In this document: positions 24,342 through 33,180 of the stretch, in pieces
How positions within the stretch are numbered: position 1 is the stretch's first letter
Layout: each line of letters opens with the position of its first letter
Assembly (NCBI GenBank): GCA_024222895.1
Contig: JAAEOR010000184.1
Location: 1 to 45,239, forward strand
Direction: 5' to 3'
Length of the DNA: 45,239 nucleotides
Origin: Hyphomicrobiales bacterium
GTDB lineage: Bacteria > Pseudomonadota > Alphaproteobacteria > Rhizobiales > Kaistiaceae
Made by a program: the position numbers and the translations under genes
Notes under the pieces: model-generated
Seen by the model: only the letters and a program-made list of their open reading frames with translations
Database searches by the model: none
What the model was told of the DNA's origin: nothing

Positions 24342-24448
24342 ACGAGGCGGCCCGAAATGCCGGTACGGCTTCTTCGGTGGGATTGGCCGTAGCCCGTGCC
24401 CGGGTCGATTTGATCCGCTGAGCCGAAGTTTGAGCATCGGTCCCCAAG
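24342..24448 (+). repeat. 107-bp direct repeat, right copy
   Basis: Second copy of the amidotransferase 3' end and downstream 27 bp (two mismatches to 23185-23291). It carries no complete gene; it marks the right boundary of the AT-rich insert and presumably shows the pre-insertion continuation of the locus. Confidence 0.92.
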
Positions 24449-24763
24449 CGGCCTTATGAAATTCGAGTTCGACCGCAGGCTTCTTTGGCTCTCAACGTAA
24501 ATACCGACAGATCCCCCGATCGAGTCGGGGGAGGCCATGACGGTTGGCGTCGGCCTACAAGCCAGCTGGGTCCCTCCTCCGGATCATGCGACGAACGCGG
24601 GCAGCCATCGCTTCCGAGATTCCAGACTGTACGACGCTCAACGGCTGGAAGCGCCGGATAGACCAGTTGCCAACAAATTACCGCTTTGTGCGTGCTTCGA
24701 GGCTCGGCCGGCAAGCGGCCTCGAAGGACGCACTGAAGGTGAGGCGACTCACTGAAAAATAGG
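24449..24763. other. Gene-free stretch with one hairpin before tRNA-Thr
   Basis: No open frame here has a ribosome site or recognisable homology. A perfect 8-bp inverted repeat, TCCCCCGA (24512-24519) with TCGGGGGA (24525-24532), five-base loop, could be a terminator. The composition returns to that of the host genome. It may contain decayed mobile DNA that I cannot identify. Confidence 0.4.
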
Positions 24764-24839
24764 TGGTGCCGCTTGCGTGACTCGAACACGCGACCCCATC
24801 ATTACGAATGATGTGCTCTACCAACTGAGCTAAAGCGGC
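24764..24839 (-). tRNA. tRNA-Thr (anticodon CGU)
   Basis: On the minus strand GCCGCTT (24839-24833) pairs with AAGCGGC at the 3' end (24774-24768), followed by discriminator A and an encoded CCA. The D arm (TAGCTCAGTTGGTAGAGC), anticodon stem CATCA/TGATG with loop TTCGTAA (anticodon CGT), and T arm (GCGTG-TTCGAGT-CACGC) all fold properly. The 3' end points left, toward the insert and BMC locus, which is the side on which integrating islands usually lie. Confidence 0.96.
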
Positions 24840-25061
24840 TCTGTGCGGGCGATCAATACCCACATGCGCTCAGGGTTTCAATCCATTCCGGTCGCTTTGC
24901 ATGAAACCGGCCTGGCGGCAAGGCTGCCGACGGCGCACCATTGTTGTTGCCGAGGCACCGATTTCTTGTTCCGGCGCAATGACCGTCACGGAAACGTTGC
25001 GTAGGGGAAGGCCGATGCGACCTTGAGGGCCATGGTCGACCGACGGGGGACTCCCCACCGC

Positions 25062-26312
25062 TTAGCAAGGTGTTCTTTCGTCCGCCAGCGAGGGATTGAA
25101 GGTGGTGCCGGATTTCAGCATTGCGCAGGCGACGTTGAGAAGACGATCGGCTACTGATCGCAGCGCCCGGCCATGGCTATGACCTCGGTTTCGCAGGGCT
25201 GCATACTTCGCCCTGCTGATCCGGTCGTGCTGCACGGCAACGCGGGCCCAATGGTACATGGCATTGGAGAGACGCTGATGGCAGGCCTGTCGCCGGATCA
25301 CAATCAGGCTCTTGCCCGATCTCCTGGTCACGGGCGCGACACCCGTGAGACTGCGCAACGCGGCGTAATCGCGTCGCTGCAGAGCATCAAAGCCTTCTGC
25401 GAGCAGCGTGGCGAGAACGATCCTTCCGACGCCCGGCAAAGATGCGAGGATCTCCACATCATGTTGCTTCTTGTGCCCCGGCTCAGCCTCCTCGTTGAGG
25501 GCGAGCCGCGAGGTCAAGGTATCAAGACGTTCATGTGCCTGTTTGAGCTGCCTGTTGAGCAGTCGAATGCGCGCGATCAGCGTGGCAATGTGCGCGCTCG
25601 CGGCTTCCATCGTTCCGGCTGCAACAGTCACCGGCAGCTGCCGCAAGATAGCAAGCACATGGGATGCGTCGAAGCGTCGGATGCGATTGCGTTTCAGCAG
25701 TTTGGCGATCGTCGCTTCTCGCACGCGGGTCGCCTTGGCTGGCGTCGGAACGGCCTCCCAGAGTCCCAGAAGCCATTCTGCGCCAAGATCGCCGTCAAAT
25801 TTGAGCATGGCAGGGAAGTAGCGCCAGAGCTGCTCGCGCATGCGGTTAGTAAGGCGGTTGCGCTCGGCGCCCAAATCCTCGGCAATGCGCGACCACTCGC
25901 GCAGCTCAATGACGGTCGGATCTGCGACGGCAAGCAGTCGGAAGCAGCGCGGATCAGTGCGCAAGGCGGAGGCCATCGTCTCGGCATCGCGGCTATCGTC
26001 CTTGGCACCGGCCAATGTGAACCGGTCGCGGAAGCGGTCCATCTGCTTGGGGTTGATGGCGTGGACCTTGAAGCCGCGCTCGATCAACGTCTCGACAACA
26101 GGGCCGTGTGGCACCTCGATCGCGATATGAATCTGGCCAGGATCAGTCGCGCTACTCGTTGTCCTAAGCCAGACCGCCATCTCGGCCAGGCCCTCGCCGC
26201 TGTGCTTGAAGATTTTCTCGCCGATCTTTCTCCCATCACCGTCGGTGATGATCACATGATGGTTCTCACTCGCCCAATCGACGCCGACGTACCATCGTTG
26301 CTGCTCGATCAT
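25062..26312 (-). mobile_element. IS110-family transposase
   Basis: 416-residue IS110-type (DEDD) recombinase, apparently full length. The RuvC-like N-terminal domain has Asp in YVGVDWASENH, Glu in HIAIEVPHG, and the Asp pair in AKDDSRDAETMA. The C-terminal Transposase_20 domain shows LASLPGVGRIVLATLLAE and LTGVAPVTRRSGKS, which contains a candidate catalytic Ser. The start is the ATG at 26312 after GGGGAG; the frame is open further upstream but without support. IS110 elements have no terminal inverted repeats and are directed by a bridge RNA encoded in their non-coding end. The element sits between tRNA-Thr and the sugar-phosphorylase genes. Confidence 0.92.
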
Positions 26313-26410
26313 ATCTGCTCCCCGCTTAAAAATGCGAGCCACCGCAACCTTCGCCGATCCCTGTACTGGCGCTCGGAAACAAGAACACAGATCCGGCGCG
26401 GACTCCCCAC
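26313..26410 (-). ncRNA. Candidate IS110 non-coding end (possible bridge RNA)
   Basis: In IS110-group elements the guide (bridge) RNA lies upstream of the transposase gene, which here is the stretch rightward from 26313. GGACTCCCCAC at 26400-26410 is repeated exactly at 25048-25058, just beyond the transposase stop, so these 11-mers may mark the element's ends, giving an element of about 1.35 kb. The short length of this non-coding end (about 90 bases) is on the low side for the group, so the true end may lie further right. No fold was computed. Confidence 0.25.
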
Positions 26411-26700
26411 GGGGCATCGATCGCGGCCAATCCGTCGGGGCACGCGTCCCCCCCAGGTGGTCACCATGTTGGTCGGGCCACAGGGGGCGATTGGTTGCTC
26501 CCGACGAATCGGCTCGGTTTTGGAAGATTACGCCGCTTCGGGCCATGTCGCAGGTCACGCTGCGTTCCGCTACGCTTCACTTCACGCAACCTGCGACATG
26601 CATTCCAAGAACCGCGTGAGAAAGGTACAGGGGCGACGGAGACTGCTCCGGCCCGCCCAGCCGGCGCGGTCCGGCCGCCATTGGGAGCGAGGGGGGACCG
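26411..26700. other. Intergenic region upstream of pgmB
   Basis: No gene I can support. It contains a long inverted repeat: CATGTCGCAGGT (26544-26555) pairs perfectly with ACCTGCGACATG (26589-26600), 12 bp with a 33-base loop. It ends in GAGGGGGG, the ribosome site for the gene starting at 26701. The hairpin may belong to the IS110 end, to another mobile remnant, or to regulation of the phosphorylase operon. Confidence 0.45.
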
Positions 26701-27504
26701 ATGGCACGTGCAGGCGATGATCCGCCTTGCTTCCGCAGCGGCGACTTCGACGCCGCTCTGTTCGACCTTGATGGCGTCCTGACCGACACGGCAAGTCTGC
26801 ATGCGGCCGTGTGGAAGGTCGTCTTCGACGCGTTTCTTTCCCGGCAGGCCGAGAGCAGCGATACCACGCTGTCGCCCTTTTCCATCGACGACGACTACCT
26901 GACCTATGTCGATGGCAAGCCGCGCTATGAAGGTGTCGCAAGTTTTCTGCAGTCGCGCGGATTCACATTGCCCTGGGGATCGCCCGATGACGAACCCGGT
27001 CGGGCTACGATCTGCGGCCTCGGCAACCAGAAGAATGTTCTGTTCCGGAAGCGCCTCCGGGATGACGGAGTGAGACCGATCGAGTTTGCCGTCGACTTCG
27101 TCCGGGCGCTCAAATCGACCGGCATCAAGTCGGCCGTGGTTACCTCGAGCCGAAACGGCACAAGCATCCTGGCTGCGGCGAAGATCACCGATCTTTTCGA
27201 CGTCACCGTGGATGGCGTGGTTGCTGCCCGCCTCGGGCTGAAAGGCAAGCCGGATCCGGCGACCTTCCTTGAAGCCGCAAGGCGCCTTGGGGTCGAAGCG
27301 GGACGCGCGGCCGTCGTCGAAGACGCCGTGGCTGGCGTGCAGGCGGGTCGTGATGGCGGATTTGGGCTGGTGATCGGCGTCGACAGGAAGGGGCGCGGTC
27401 GATTGCTTAGGGAGAACGGAGCCGACATCGTGGTCTATTCACTGACCGACATAAAGATTGAATCGACAACCCGCGAGAACCCACCGATCGACGATTGCAC
27501 CTGA
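26701..27504 (+). CDS. pgmB: Beta-phosphoglucomutase family HAD protein
   Basis: 267-residue HAD-superfamily protein. The catalytic pair is in LFDLDGVLTDTA (nucleophile Asp, acid/base Asp two residues on), followed by Thr/Ser motif VVTSSRNG, the Lys in LKGKPDPATF, and VVEDAVAGVQAG carrying the metal ligands. It converts beta-glucose 1-phosphate to glucose 6-phosphate. The partner enzyme next door makes beta-glucose 1-phosphate, which fixes the function well. Slightly longer than usual (about 220 residues) owing to N- and C-terminal extensions. Confidence 0.88.
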   Translation: MARAGDDPPCFRSGDFDAALFDLDGVLTDTASLHAAVWKVVFDAFLSRQAESSDTTLSPFSIDDDYLTYVDGKPRYEGVASFLQSRGFTLPWGSPDDEPGRATICGLGNQKNVLFRKRLRDDGVRPIEFAVDFVRALKSTGIKSAVVTSSRNGTSILAAAKITDLFDVTVDGVVAARLGLKGKPDPATFLEAARRLGVEAGRAAVVEDAVAGVQAGRDGGFGLVIGVDRKGRGRLLRENGADIVVYSLTDIKIESTTRENPPIDDCT

Positions 27505-27574
27505 TGACGAATGCGAGCCGTTCAGGTTACAGCTCGGCAGTCACAGAAAAAGCGGCCCGGGGAGGACAGCATCG

Positions 27575-29977
27575 ATGAAAGACTGGGAGCTCGTCTATGA
27601 AGGCTTCGACCCGGCCGAGGAAGGCCTTCGCGAGGCGATGTGTACGCTGTCGAACGGCTATTTCGCTACCCGCGGCGCCGCCGAGGAGTCGGTTGCTGAC
27701 GAGATTCACTATCCCGGCACTTATATCGCCGGCGGCTTCAACCGGGCGGACACCCAAATCGACGGGCGGACGATCACCAATGAGGACCTGGTGAACTGCC
27801 CGAACTGGCTGCCGCTGACCTTTCGGACCGGCGATGACCGGGACTGGTTCGATCTATCCGGCGAGGCCCCCCACACCTATCGCCAGGCACTCAACCTCAA
27901 GACCGCAACGCTCACGCGCGAGATGTCGGTCACCGATCGGGCCGGCCACCGCTTTGTCCTTCGCTCCAGCCGTCTGGTGCACATCAGCAAGCCGCACCTT
28001 GCCGCGATCCGGTACGAAATTACCTCCCGGGACTGGTCCGGTCCTCTGACCATTCGCTCCGGCCTGGACGGTTCGGTCGTCAACTCAGGCGTGCCGCGCT
28101 ATCGGGACCTGAACGGGCAGCACCTGGAACTGGTCGATTCCGGAACGGCGGGCGACGGTCTGGTCTTCGTCAAGGTCCGTACACGGCAATCGCGTGTCGA
28201 GATCGCCCTGTGCGCCCGCACCCGGCTGTTTCGCGACGATGCACCGATCCATTCAGTAGCGGTACCAATCGAAAGCGACGGCTTCGTCGCAACCGACCTG
28301 ACCTTCGACATGCGATCCGGCGAAACCGTCCGGGTCGAGAAAATCGTCGCACTCTACACGTCGCGGGACGCGGCGATTACCGAGAGCGCTACCGAGGCAC
28401 GGGCAACCGCCTTGCGCGCGGACTCCTTCGCGGATCTGGAAAGCGAGCACCGTCGGGTATGGTCCGGCACGTGGCGGCGTGTCGACATCGAGATACAGCC
28501 TGCAGACGGGGTGCAATTGTCCCTGCGCGTCAGCCTGTTTCACCTCTTCCAGACCCTGTCCAGGAACACCATCGATCTCGACGCCGGAGCACCGGCCCGC
28601 GGATTGCACGGAGAAGCCTATCGCGGCCACATCTTCTGGGACGAGGTGTTCATCCTTCCCTCTCTCACCGGGAAGCGCCCCTTCATCACCCGGAGCCTGT
28701 TGCTGTACCGCTATCGACGGCTTGGCGTGGCGCGGCGCCTTGCGGCGGACGCGGGATTTCGCGGTGCCATGTATCCGTGGCAAAGCGGCAGCAACGGTGA
28801 GGAGGAGTCGCAGCGCCTGCATCTGAACCCGAAGTCAGGCCGCTGGATACCCGACAACAGCAGCCTTCAGCGCCACGTGAATCTCGCCATCGCCTACAAC
28901 GTATGGCGCTATTTCCGGATCACCGATGACCACGACTTCCTGCGGCTCTATGGCATCGAGATGCTGGTCGAGATCGCCCGGCTGTTCGACAGCCTGACGA
29001 CGCCCAACGAAACCACGCAGCGCTTTGACATCAAGCAGGTCATGGGGCCGGACGAATACCACGACGGCTATCCCGATCGCGACGAGCCAGGTATCGACAA
29101 CAACGCCTATACGAACGTCATGGCAGTCTGGCTGTTCGCGACTCTCGTGCAGTGGTTCGAGGAGGCACCGCCGGCAGTCGTCGCCGATGTCTCGGCCCGG
29201 CTCGACCTGCATGGCGAGGAAATCGCCAGGTGGGCCGATTACTCGGAGCGGATGAGCATCCCGTTTCACGACGACCGAATCATCAGCCAGTTCGAGGGCT
29301 ACGGTGACCTGGAGGAGTTCGACTGGGAGGGTTACCGGAGAAAGTACGACGACATTCAGCGCCTCGACCGCATCCTCGACGCGGAAGGCGACACGCCGAA
29401 CCGGTACAAGCTGTCCAAGCAGGCCGATGTCTGCATGATTTTCTACCTGTTGCCGGAGAGGCAACTGGCGTCATTGCTGACAGGCCTGGGTTATCAATTC
29501 GACGACGACTTCGTTCGCCGCAACGTCGAGTATTACCTGGCACGGACATCACATGGTTCGACGCTGAGCAGTATCGTCCATGCCGCCGTACTGGCACCGA
29601 TCGACAGCGACCGCGGATGGGCGCTTTTCCGCTCGGGATTGACCTCCGACCTCGACGATGTCCAGGGTGGAACGACACGCGAAGGGATCCATCTCGGCTC
29701 GATGGCGGGCGCCATCGATATCGTTGAGCACCGTTACGCCGGCCTCGACCTTGCCAACGACATTCTGCACGTCAATCCGCGCCTTCCCACGGCAATCAGT
29801 CAGCTGCGTCTGCGGCAGCAGTTCCGGGGCCGCTGGTACGAACTGACGATTTCCGACGACCAAGTCGAAATCGCTCTCGAACCGGATGGTCCCGGCCCGG
29901 CTTCGGTATCCGTGATGGGGCGGGAATGCATCATCGAACCGGGAAGCACGGTACATGTGGACCTGCGATCGTCCTAG
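27575..29977 (+). CDS. GH65 family glycoside phosphorylase (trehalose/kojibiose-type)
   Basis: 800 residues. GH65 inverting phosphorylases split an alpha-linked glucose disaccharide with phosphate into beta-glucose 1-phosphate and glucose. The general acid Glu is in QVMGPDEYHDGY; the phosphate-binding segment is GGTTREGIHLGSMAGAID. The N-terminal beta-sandwich (residues 1 to about 270) begins YEGFDPAEEGLREAMCTLSNGYFATRGA, and the (alpha/alpha)6 barrel follows. The start is the ATG at 27575 after GGAGG, 70 bp downstream of pgmB. Whether the substrate is trehalose, kojibiose, nigerose or maltose cannot be told by eye; trehalose is the commonest partner of a pgmB neighbour. No sugar transporter is adjacent. 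Confidence 0.88.
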   Translation: MKDWELVYEGFDPAEEGLREAMCTLSNGYFATRGAAEESVADEIHYPGTYIAGGFNRADTQIDGRTITNEDLVNCPNWLPLTFRTGDDRDWFDLSGEAPHTYRQALNLKTATLTREMSVTDRAGHRFVLRSSRLVHISKPHLAAIRYEITSRDWSGPLTIRSGLDGSVVNSGVPRYRDLNGQHLELVDSGTAGDGLVFVKVRTRQSRVEIALCARTRLFRDDAPIHSVAVPIESDGFVATDLTFDMRSGETVRVEKIVALYTSRDAAITESATEARATALRADSFADLESEHRRVWSGTWRRVDIEIQPADGVQLSLRVSLFHLFQTLSRNTIDLDAGAPARGLHGEAYRGHIFWDEVFILPSLTGKRPFITRSLLLYRYRRLGVARRLAADAGFRGAMYPWQSGSNGEEESQRLHLNPKSGRWIPDNSSLQRHVNLAIAYNVWRYFRITDDHDFLRLYGIEMLVEIARLFDSLTTPNETTQRFDIKQVMGPDEYHDGYPDRDEPGIDNNAYTNVMAVWLFATLVQWFEEAPPAVVADVSARLDLHGEEIARWADYSERMSIPFHDDRIISQFEGYGDLEEFDWEGYRRKYDDIQRLDRILDAEGDTPNRYKLSKQADVCMIFYLLPERQLASLLTGLGYQFDDDFVRRNVEYYLARTSHGSTLSSIVHAAVLAPIDSDRGWALFRSGLTSDLDDVQGGTTREGIHLGSMAGAIDIVEHRYAGLDLANDILHVNPRLPTAISQLRLRQQFRGRWYELTISDDQVEIALEPDGPGPASVSVMGRECIIEPGSTVHVDLRSS

Positions 29978-29997
29978 CCAGCAGGGCTGGGAGTTGA

Positions 29998-31797
29998 TCA
30001 GAATATCCCGAAACGCCGGCGCCTGGGGCCACCGGAATTATCGTCGTCGGGCAGCGGGCCCGGATCATCCGGAGACGGCGGAGACGGCGTGTTGGTCTCG
30101 TCTTCGGATTGCCCGTCATCGCCGTCAGGTCCCGCGCCATTCGTTGCGGCTGCGGTCATGGGTTTCGGCGCGGCTTCGCTCGGGGACTCAGACGCACCCT
30201 CCGATGCGGGCTCAGCGGGAGGATGATCCGTCACGACCTCCGCTTTCGGGGCCTCTGCCTTGCCTGACCCACTGTCGCCGGCCCCGGGCGCGGTGTCGGC
30301 TGCCCCGGAAACCGGCTTTGATGGCGCGACGGCTGCATCGATATCCGCCGTGACCGGCTCCGGCGGCACCGGCTTCACCGCCGGTTCCGACACGACCTGA
30401 GCGGTTGGTATTGCGGCGGGATTCGCCTCGATCTGAGGCACCGCGTCCGGTTCGGCGACTTCCGGCGGTTCGCCGGCGTAGTCGGCCTCGATTTCGATGG
30501 CCACACGCGACGGTGGCGGCTCGGGTGGGATATCCCAGGTGAATCCGCCGACCGTACCCGACGCCGGCGTGATCGGGGCCCACTGATCGTACACCTGGCC
30601 GTCGGCAACCCAGGCGGCGTCGCACGGTGCATTGATTGCCCGCGCCAGCCACATGCGGACCTTGCCCTCGTCGCCATGCTGACGTCCTTCGATTTCCGCC
30701 ATCAGCAGACACACGGTTTCGCTGGGCGTGGACTTTGCAAGACCATCCAGCGCCTTGCGGGCAGTGTCCCAATCATGGGCGTCGATCGCCCCGCGCGCCA
30801 GCGCCTTTGCCCCCTCCGGATGGTTGGCCCTCAGGTCGGCAAGCCGACGAACCCGCTTCAGCCGATCTCGCACCGAGTCGCCAGGCCGAAGAACCGCATA
30901 GGCATCGGCCAGGTCGGGATGCGGCCGCACCTTCCAGGTCGTTTCGATCACCCGCGCAGCACGCCGGAAGTCGCTGATCCGGCTGAGGAGGCGGCTTGCC
31001 ACAGCGGCGGCGGGAACGAGACTGGAGTCGAGGCGATGGGCCTCCAGGGCGGCGGCACGCGCCTCCTGGGGGTCGCCCGCCTCGAGTTCCAGGGCCCGCG
31101 CGGTCAGAAGAGCTGCGCGTTGCGGTTTTGCGGCCTGTTTGTCGACTATGCCGGCCCGGACATTCGCTTCGAGCACCCGCATGGCGCCGAGCCATTCTCC
31201 TGCCCGCGACTGGTACTCGAACAGCGCCGTCCCGGCCCAGCCGATCCTGGGGGCGACGGCCACTGCCTGCTCGGCGAAGTGCCGTGCGGCGGCGTGCTGG
31301 TCTTGCCGCCGCGCTTCGATGAACAGGCCATGCAAGCCGAGAACCTTGGTCTCCTTCTCTGCGGCAAGCGTCTCGAAAGCGGTCCGGGCGGCGGCACCGT
31401 CGCCGGACAACTGCGCCGCCTGGGCGCTCAGGAGAAGCGGGAGCGGTTCGGCGCCAAGCAAAGTGCGCGATTCGCTTGCCGCCTTGCCGGCCGCTGCCAC
31501 GTCGCCGGCGCCCACTGCGATCATGCCATCCGACAGGGCCTGGTAGCCTCGGTCGCGCCGTCGCCGGCCGAGATAGGATTCAAACGATTTCGGAGCGCGC
31601 ACAATCGCCCGGACCAGCGCCCAAACGACAAGAACGGCGACGATGATCACCGCTACCGCCACAGCCGCCAGCATCAGCGACGTGCGGATCTCATAGCCCT
31701 GCCAGTTGAGAACGATCGAACCCGGCCGGTCAGCCAGCCAGGCGAGTCCCGCCGAAATCAGAAAGGCAAAGACGACAAAACCGAGGACGCGAACCAT
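29998..31797 (-). CDS. hemY: HemY-domain inner-membrane TPR protein
   Basis: 599 residues, longer than the enteric protein (about 400). Two N-terminal membrane segments (VLGFVVFAFLISAGLAWLAD and LMLAAVAVAVIIVAVLVVWAL) are followed by the HemY N-domain and TPR-like helices (about residues 100-400), then a low-complexity Pro/Ala/Glu tail of some 170 residues ending GGPRRRRFGIF. This HemY (HemX/HemY operon type) is not protoporphyrinogen oxidase; it is a membrane protein linked to haem synthesis or cell-envelope work. It starts ten bases after the COG4223 stop behind GAGGGA and converges with the phosphorylase gene. Confidence 0.85.
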   Translation of the reverse strand: MVRVLGFVVFAFLISAGLAWLADRPGSIVLNWQGYEIRTSLMLAAVAVAVIIVAVLVVWALVRAIVRAPKSFESYLGRRRRDRGYQALSDGMIAVGAGDVAAAGKAASESRTLLGAEPLPLLLSAQAAQLSGDGAAARTAFETLAAEKETKVLGLHGLFIEARRQDQHAAARHFAEQAVAVAPRIGWAGTALFEYQSRAGEWLGAMRVLEANVRAGIVDKQAAKPQRAALLTARALELEAGDPQEARAAALEAHRLDSSLVPAAAVASRLLSRISDFRRAARVIETTWKVRPHPDLADAYAVLRPGDSVRDRLKRVRRLADLRANHPEGAKALARGAIDAHDWDTARKALDGLAKSTPSETVCLLMAEIEGRQHGDEGKVRMWLARAINAPCDAAWVADGQVYDQWAPITPASGTVGGFTWDIPPEPPPSRVAIEIEADYAGEPPEVAEPDAVPQIEANPAAIPTAQVVSEPAVKPVPPEPVTADIDAAVAPSKPVSGAADTAPGAGDSGSGKAEAPKAEVVTDHPPAEPASEGASESPSEAAPKPMTAAATNGAGPDGDDGQSEDETNTPSPPSPDDPGPLPDDDNSGGPRRRRFGIF

Positions 31798-31807
31798 GGT
31801 TCCCTCG

Positions 31808-33118
31808 TCAGTTGCCGGCCGCTGTCAGCGACAGCGCCAGTTTTTGCACAAGAGTGTCTATCGCCACCCGATCCGAGGCCTCTGCCGCCCAGGCCGACGA
31901 AGCCGCCTGACCCGCTTCCGGCAAACCGTCGCGTTCGCTCAGCGCCCCCGCCAGGTCACCCTGATCGACGGCCGCTTGCATGCGCGAAACGATCGCCGCC
32001 GCCGAACCGCCGTCGATCGGCTCAATCGGCCGCACAGTCACCAGATCGCCGCCGAGGGCGGCAAGCTGATCGAACAGGCCGGCGTCAGGATCGCTGCCGG
32101 CGGTTGCGTCGAGGATGGAATGAGCCACGGATGCAAAGTCTCGCTGAAGTGCCGCAAGGCTCGATGTGTCCTTGGCGGCAAGTGGCTCCAGGGCCGCGAG
32201 ATCGGCGCCGCCGGAGCCAAGTGTCTTGAGCATCGCCAGGTCGGCGACGAAGGGGCCGCCGCGCTCGGCCGCCTGCTGGATCAGGATGATGGCGACCGCG
32301 CGTGCCGCTCGCTCGGTCTCCGCCCCTTGATCCGGCCGCGCCGCCAACGCGGTCACCCGGTCGCCGAGATCAGTAACGGACGCTTCAATGGCACCGACGC
32401 GATCGCGGAGCGTGGCGAGCGCCGCGTCTTGCCCCGTCCCGACCATCGTTTCAAGCTTGCTCAACCTGGTCTCGATCGCCTCCAAGGCGGGGGCTGTCGC
32501 TGCGCCGGTCGAAGCGTCCGAGAGTCTGGCGAGCACGTCGCTATTCTCGCTAACCTGCGATTCCAGCTTGGCGATCTGGTTCGAAAGTGCGGTGATATCG
32601 GCCCCGGCAGGCTCGGCTGTTTGCGACTCGAGGGCTGCAATTCGGCCATCAAGACCACTAACCGACGCTGTCAGGCTATTGATCTTGTCGAGCGCTTCCT
32701 GAGCGATCGTTTCCGACCGGGTCGGAACGATTCCGCTGGCATGATAGACAATCCCCAAAGCGGTGGCGATGACACCGCCAATGACGGCAGCGACAATCAG
32801 CGAACCCAGACCGCGCCCCGAACTTCCGTCAGCGGAGCGCTCCCGCGGCTGACCGGCCATCGGGACGGCTCCTGCCACCGGCGATCCGTCGTCGGCCGTT
32901 GACGGGGCCTTGCTCGCGCCCGATTCTTCGGCTGCGGCCTTGCCCCTGGCACCCGGCTCCGGCGTGACTTCCGTGGGAGCCGACTCCGTATCCGCGGTCG
33001 CGGCAGCCTCGTCGGCTTCGGCGGTCAGATCGATCGTGACAGGTGGCTTCTGCCGGCCGCCGGCTCCGGTCACAGCGGATTGGGCGCCTCCGCCCTTCTT
33101 GTCATCGCTCGCGCTCAT
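31808..33118 (-). CDS. Mitofilin-like inner-membrane protein (COG4223)
   Basis: 436 residues from an ATG at 33118 with GAGGAG just upstream. An acidic, Ala-rich cytoplasmic N-terminus (about 120 residues) is followed by one membrane segment (LIVAAVIGGVIATALGIVYH) and a long coiled coil (ALDKINSLTASVSGLDGRIAALESQ onward), then a helical C-terminal domain. This is the alphaproteobacterial homologue of mitofilin/Mic60, nearly always encoded between hemD and hemY, as here. The mitochondrial relative shapes cristae; the bacterial role is thought to be in membrane organisation. Confidence 0.85.
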   Translation of the reverse strand: MSASDDKKGGGAQSAVTGAGGRQKPPVTIDLTAEADEAAATADTESAPTEVTPEPGARGKAAAEESGASKAPSTADDGSPVAGAVPMAGQPRERSADGSSGRGLGSLIVAAVIGGVIATALGIVYHASGIVPTRSETIAQEALDKINSLTASVSGLDGRIAALESQTAEPAGADITALSNQIAKLESQVSENSDVLARLSDASTGAATAPALEAIETRLSKLETMVGTGQDAALATLRDRVGAIEASVTDLGDRVTALAARPDQGAETERAARAVAIILIQQAAERGGPFVADLAMLKTLGSGGADLAALEPLAAKDTSSLAALQRDFASVAHSILDATAGSDPDAGLFDQLAALGGDLVTVRPIEPIDGGSAAAIVSRMQAAVDQGDLAGALSERDGLPEAGQAASSAWAAEASDRVAIDTLVQKLALSLTAAGN

Positions 33119-33180
33119 ACTACTCCTCGGCCTCGGCGCGCCTCTTCCCCAACGCATATATAGGCAATGGTGGCCGGGGC

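Noticed and set aside
24544-24762. A 72-codon open frame from TTG next to tRNA-Thr
   Set aside because: No ribosome site and no homology I can name; it ends against the tRNA and is probably chance.
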